Source: Granulicella mallensis (GTDB taxonomy: Bacteria > Acidobacteriota > Terriglobia > Terriglobales > Acidobacteriaceae). Taken from it: DNA of 64,000 nt. This document shows, one piece after another, positions 60,901 to 64,000 of this stretch. The stretch covers positions 1-64,000 of the forward strand of contig NZ_JACHIO010000019.1 of assembly GCF_014203225.1 (NCBI RefSeq), in the 5' to 3' direction. The position numbers and the translations under genes were made by a program. The notes below the pieces were generated by a model, which worked only from the letters and a program-made list of their open reading frames with translations, was not told the DNA's origin and made no database searches. How positions within the stretch are numbered: the stretch's first letter is position 1; each line of letters opens with the position of its first letter.

Positions 60901-62619
60901 TTACTCCGGCGGAAGCGTAGACGTCGCGCCTGATTCCCACTGCGGGAGAAAAGATACGCCATCTTCTGAATAGTGACAAGGGCCTCGATAGGTTACGAGA
61001 CCTGTGGGTTTGTCTTCGGTAGATGCCTCGTCGAAGTCCTGCGATGCCCACTCCATCGTCGTTGCCGACCAGGGGTTGGGCGTTGCGAGGAGATGTGAGC
61101 GCAGGGTCAGCACGAGGTTGAGCAGGAAGGGGAGCTGCGCGCAGGCGAGGAAGAAGGCTGCGTAGGTGATGCCGTGTTGCAGCGGCAGGGTGGTTTGCAG
61201 CAACTGGCCTGCGGGGCCACTTCCGCCGCCGGTGAGCTGGGCATACTGGCGTGGCTCTCCGGCGAGTCCGGTCAGGTGCATCGGAAGGAACGTACCGTAC
61301 GCCCCGATCAAGGTACCGGCGAAGTGCAGCTTGCCCAACGGCTCCGAGAGCAGGCGGCCGAAGAGCAGCGGAAACCAGTAGTAGGTCGCGCAAAAGAGAC
61401 CGAAGATGCCGGCCATCGCCATGATGAGATGGAAGTGCGCGACGACGAAGAAGGTGTTGTGAAGGTACTCGTCGAGGATCGGCTGCGCGAGAATCGGGCC
61501 GGTAAGGCCGCCGGTGATGAACAGCGAGACGAAGCCGAGAGCGAAGAGCATCGGCGTGGTGAGCCGGGGGCGCGAGCGCCAGATGGTGGCAAGCCAGCTC
61601 AGGACCTTGGCGGATGAGGGCAGGGCGATGGCCATCGACGAGAGCGCGAAGGCTGAGCCTGCGAAGGGATTCAGGCCCGCGACGAACATGTGGTGTCCCC
61701 AGACGAGGATGCCGAGGAACCCGATGAGCAGGGTGGTTGCGATCATCAGCCGATAGGCGAAGACGCGGCGGTGCGCGAAGTTGGCCAGCACCATGGAGGT
61801 GAGTCCCATGCCGGGGAGGATGGCGATATAGACCTCAGGGTGGCCGAAGAACCAGAAGAGATGCAGCCAGAGCAGCGGGGAGCCGTCGCCGTGGTGCTGC
61901 AACAGGACACCGTTGACGAGATCGCCGGTGGGAAGGAAGAAGCCGCTCTGCAAATGGCGGTCGCAGAAGAGCATGGCCAGCGCGGCCAGCAGTACGGAGA
62001 AGACGAGCACGCTGAGCAGGGCGGCGGTGAACCATCCCCAGACGGTGAGCGGAAGCCGCTGCCAACTCATACCCTCGCCGCGGAGTTTGACGATGGTTGT
62101 CAGAGTGTTGATCGCGCCCAGGGTGGAGGCAAGGGAAAACAGCGCGATGGCAGCGAGCCACACGTCCATCCCCTCTCCCTGGCCGGGGCCGGCGAGCGCG
62201 GTGGCCGAGAGCGGAGGGTAGGCCGTCCAGCCGGAGATGGGCGAGCCGCCGGGGACGAAGAACGCTGCCAGCAGTACCAGGAGAGCCAGGCCCGTAAGAC
62301 CCATACTCGCGGCGTTGAGGCGGGGAAACGCCATGCGCCGCGCGCCGATCTGTGCAGGCAGGATGAGGTTGCCGAATCCTGATTGTGGCGCGACCGTGAG
62401 CACAAAGAACAACATCAGCGTCCCGTGCATGGTGACCAGGGCCAGGTACTCTTCGGGCAGAATGAGGCCGTGCAGCGGCAGAGACCACGCAGGCCAGGTG
62501 AGGTGCAGGCGCATCAGCAGCGAGAGTACGGTGCCGACGCAGGCTGCTGCCAGCGAGATCGCCACGTAGCCGAAGCCCACGGTGCGGTGGTGCGTCCAGC
62601 GGCTGTGTTGGGCTGTCAT
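60901..62619 (-). CDS. coxA: Cytochrome c oxidase subunit I
   Basis: A haem-copper oxidase subunit of about 572 residues from the ATG at 62619. Haem and copper ligands are visible: VTMHGTLML (low-spin haem), FGHPEVYIAILPG (CuB His with the cross-linked Tyr, and the E of PEVY), WGHHMF (CuB His pair) and FVVAHFHLIMAM (haem ligands). The D-pathway region reads IGARRMAFPRLNAAS, whereas canonical A-type enzymes have IGAPDMAFPRxNN. So the entry Asp and two Asn are replaced. The gene overlaps the coxB stop (ATGA). It is likely the core of an aa3-type oxidase or a related variant. Confidence 0.94.
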   Translation of the reverse strand: MTAQHSRWTHHRTVGFGYVAISLAAACVGTVLSLLMRLHLTWPAWSLPLHGLILPEEYLALVTMHGTLMLFFVLTVAPQSGFGNLILPAQIGARRMAFPRLNAASMGLTGLALLVLLAAFFVPGGSPISGWTAYPPLSATALAGPGQGEGMDVWLAAIALFSLASTLGAINTLTTIVKLRGEGMSWQRLPLTVWGWFTAALLSVLVFSVLLAALAMLFCDRHLQSGFFLPTGDLVNGVLLQHHGDGSPLLWLHLFWFFGHPEVYIAILPGMGLTSMVLANFAHRRVFAYRLMIATTLLIGFLGILVWGHHMFVAGLNPFAGSAFALSSMAIALPSSAKVLSWLATIWRSRPRLTTPMLFALGFVSLFITGGLTGPILAQPILDEYLHNTFFVVAHFHLIMAMAGIFGLFCATYYWFPLLFGRLLSEPLGKLHFAGTLIGAYGTFLPMHLTGLAGEPRQYAQLTGGGSGPAGQLLQTTLPLQHGITYAAFFLACAQLPFLLNLVLTLRSHLLATPNPWSATTMEWASQDFDEASTEDKPTGLVTYRGPCHYSEDGVSFLPQWESGATSTLPPE

Positions 62620-63380
62620 GGCTGGCCTCGCTTGCCGGCGGCGGCTTCGTGGGCCTGCAGCCAGGTGTCGAACGCTGCGGGGGGAAGTACGAGCATCGTG
62701 GCCTGCATGCGATAGTGCCCGAGGCCGCACAGTTGTGTGCAGAGGATGGCGTAGCTGCCGGGCTGTGTGGGCGTGAAGTGGATGTGTGCCGTCTGGCCGG
62801 GCACGGCGTTCTGTTTTAAGCGCATCTCGGGTACGGAGAAGCCGTGGATGACGTCCTGCGCATGCAGTGCAAGATCGACTTCGCGTCCGGCGGGCAGGAC
62901 GAGCTGGCTGGTGACGAGGTCGTCCGCGCCGTGGCGGTCCGCCGGGTCGAGCCCGAGGGGATTGCCTTCGCCCGGAGCGACGAGCGTGGGTTTGGTTTCG
63001 CCGAAGGCAGCGTCTGCGCCCGGGTAGCGGAAGTACCAGGCGAACTGCATGCCCGTGACCTCTACCTGCATGGCTGTGAGGCTGGCGCCGGTGTAGCGCT
63101 GCGCTGCCCAGAGCTGCTGCGCGCGGGCCGCGAGGAATGCAAATAAAAGTGTGAGCGCGGCGAGGGGGAGGTACTCCAGCAGCAGCGTATGGACCGGGCG
63201 CGATGCGCGTCGCCGGAATGCCAGGCCGGCGAGCAGGATCAGATGTGCGAGCGCGAGTAGAGCGAGTGCGATCCAGAGGTTCAGCAGCAGATGGGTGTCG
63301 AGCGCGGGGCCGTGTGCGGAGGCGTCGACGGGCAGACGCCAGAAGCGTTGGCCGGTAGCGATCGCCTGCGCAGAGTGCAT
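62616..63380 (-). CDS. coxB: Cytochrome c oxidase subunit II
   Basis: A 254-residue protein with two N-terminal helices (NLWIALALLALAHLILLAGLAF and LPLAALTLLFAFLAA) and a cupredoxin domain. The CuA ligands are H179 (IHGFSVPEM), C214 and C218 (CTQLCGLGH), H222 and M225 (HYRM). The Glu of the usual CxExC is Gln here, as in several bacterial relatives. There is no fused cytochrome c domain, so a separate cytochrome must deliver electrons; the two-haem protein at 58.9 kb is a candidate. It is the first gene of the operon coxB-coxA-coxC-small protein. Confidence 0.94.
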   Translation of the reverse strand: MHSAQAIATGQRFWRLPVDASAHGPALDTHLLLNLWIALALLALAHLILLAGLAFRRRASRPVHTLLLEYLPLAALTLLFAFLAARAQQLWAAQRYTGASLTAMQVEVTGMQFAWYFRYPGADAAFGETKPTLVAPGEGNPLGLDPADRHGADDLVTSQLVLPAGREVDLALHAQDVIHGFSVPEMRLKQNAVPGQTAHIHFTPTQPGSYAILCTQLCGLGHYRMQATMLVLPPAAFDTWLQAHEAAAGKRGQP

Positions 63381-63404
63381 AGGTTGATTGTAGTGGTGCC
63401 GTTG

Positions 63405-63490
63405 GTTCGTAACTCGAAGCTTATGACTCGAAACTCGAGTCGGGGGAGTTCAGGTCGAGTTTCGAGTCTCGAGAGGCGAGTTACGAGTGG
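63405..63490. repeat. Nested inverted repeat overlapping the pdxT stop codon
   Basis: Outer CGTAACTCG (63408-63416) with CGAGTTACG (63477-63485), and inner GACTCGAAACTCGA (63425-63438) with its complement at 63455-63468. The pdxT stop codon lies in the right outer arm. Confidence 0.8.
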
Positions 63491-64000
63491 GCTTGATGAA
63501 CCATGTCCAGGAAGAGTTGGTGGACGCGGGTGTCGGTGCTGAGTTCAGGATGGAAGGTTGCGGCGAGCAGAGAGTCTTTGCGGATGAGCGCGGGATCGTC
63601 GCCGCGGCGGGCGAGAATCTCGATGTCTTCGCCGACACGGCTGATGCGCGGGGCGCGGATGAAGACCATCTCCATGGGGCCGCCGGGAAGCGTGGTTTCG
63701 GTGCTCAGGATGGCCGAGTCGTTCTGCCGTCCGTAGGCGTTGCGTTCGACAGCGATGTCGAGCACGCCGAAGGAGCGCTGTGTCGGATTGGCGACGTCCT
63801 TCGCCAGCAGGATGCAGCCGGCGCAGGTGCCGAACGTGGGCTTCGTGTGAACGAACTCGTCGAGCGCGTCGTAAAAACCTGCGCGTTCGAGATGCTTGAG
63901 AAAGGTCGTCGACTCGCCACCGGGGATGACGAGTCCGTCGAGCCCTGCAAGCTGCTCCGGCCTGCGCACCAGGCGAACGGATGCGCCGAGCTCCGTGAGG
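63481..64000 (-). CDS. pdxT: Pyridoxal 5'-phosphate synthase glutaminase subunit PdxT (partial, 5' end outside)
   Basis: Glutaminase that supplies ammonia to PdxS for vitamin B6 synthesis. The reading frame remains open to the window edge, so the N-terminus is missing. The seen part begins just before the LTELGASVRLVRRPEQLAGLDGLVIPGGEST region. The Cys nucleophile is in PTFGTCAGCILLA, and the catalytic His/Glu pair is in AATFHPELSTD. The Gly-Gly-Glu-Ser oxyanion motif is present. pdxS is not in this window. It lies next to coxB on the same strand. Confidence 0.92.
   Translation of the reverse strand, partial: LTELGASVRLVRRPEQLAGLDGLVIPGGESTTFLKHLERAGFYDALDEFVHTKPTFGTCAGCILLAKDVANPTQRSFGVLDIAVERNAYGRQNDSAILSTETTLPGGPMEMVFIRAPRISRVGEDIEILARRGDDPALIRKDSLLAATFHPELSTDTRVHQLFLDMVHQAHS

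Overview
The window is a high-GC chromosomal stretch from what is very probably an Acidobacteriota member of the Acidobacteriaceae type (Granulicella, Terriglobus or Edaphobacter-like). This placement is inferred from gene content: a TIGR03435-family secreted protein, a DUF1800/DUF1501 pair, hopanoid genes, an acidobacterial-style cox cluster, and many short palindromic intergenic repeats. No rRNA, tRNA or CRISPR array was seen.

Layout. 0.2-7.9 kb is a run of minus-strand housekeeping genes: fatty acid desaturase, two small exported proteins, an HtrA protease, a DMT-type exporter, an M20 peptidase and TruA. 8.1-12.9 kb holds a TolC-family outer membrane protein and a YyaL/DUF255 protein, separated by 600 bp of stacked palindromes. 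13.1-16.4 kb is accessory: an IS481-family element (1325 bp, 8-bp target duplication) sits in a palindromic repeat, next to a three-gene cassette of an Hcp-like protein, an unknown 243-residue protein and an exported HEAT-like protein. 16.6-26.2 kb has MscS, a fused E1 alpha/beta 2-oxoacid dehydrogenase, DUF1800 and DUF1501, a degenerate alpha/beta hydrolase, a Rieske protein and a tiny exported His-rich peptide. 26.3-32.4 kb is carA, a decayed RAYT remnant, carB and a DapA-like gene that lacks the Schiff-base lysine. 32.5-38.2 kb has a PaiB-like protein, the TIGR03435 protein, and an ABC exporter divergent from padR with a clear PadR operator between them.

38.2-44.6 kb contains a RAYT gene bracketed by perfect inverted REPs, then the complete Tol-Pal system on the minus strand (tolQ, tolR, tolA, tolB, pal, cpoB). 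44.8-47.2 kb has recN, a metallothionein-like gene and a small membrane protein. 47.3-54.1 kb is an isoprenoid/hopanoid cluster (ispH, shc, hpnH, an unknown 152-residue gene, hpnA, hpnG). A DoxX-like membrane protein and a zinc alcohol dehydrogenase follow. 56.2-59.7 kb is an ECF sigma/anti-sigma pair divergent from a Tat-exported metallophosphoesterase and a two-haem-motif cytochrome. 59.9-63.4 kb is a cytochrome oxidase operon (coxB, coxA, coxC and a 76-residue membrane protein). The window ends inside pdxT.

Envelope biology dominates: hopanoids, Tol-Pal, HtrA, desaturase, TolC, MscS and terminal oxidase. Dispersed palindromic repeats occur in most intergenic spaces, and the two REP-associated transposases that might mobilise them both look inactive. 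The most original signals are the Hcp-like cassette at 14.7-16.4 kb, the RAYT/REP fossils, the unknown gene inside the hopanoid cluster, the His-rich peptide and the duplicated promoter-like box near the ECF sigma gene.
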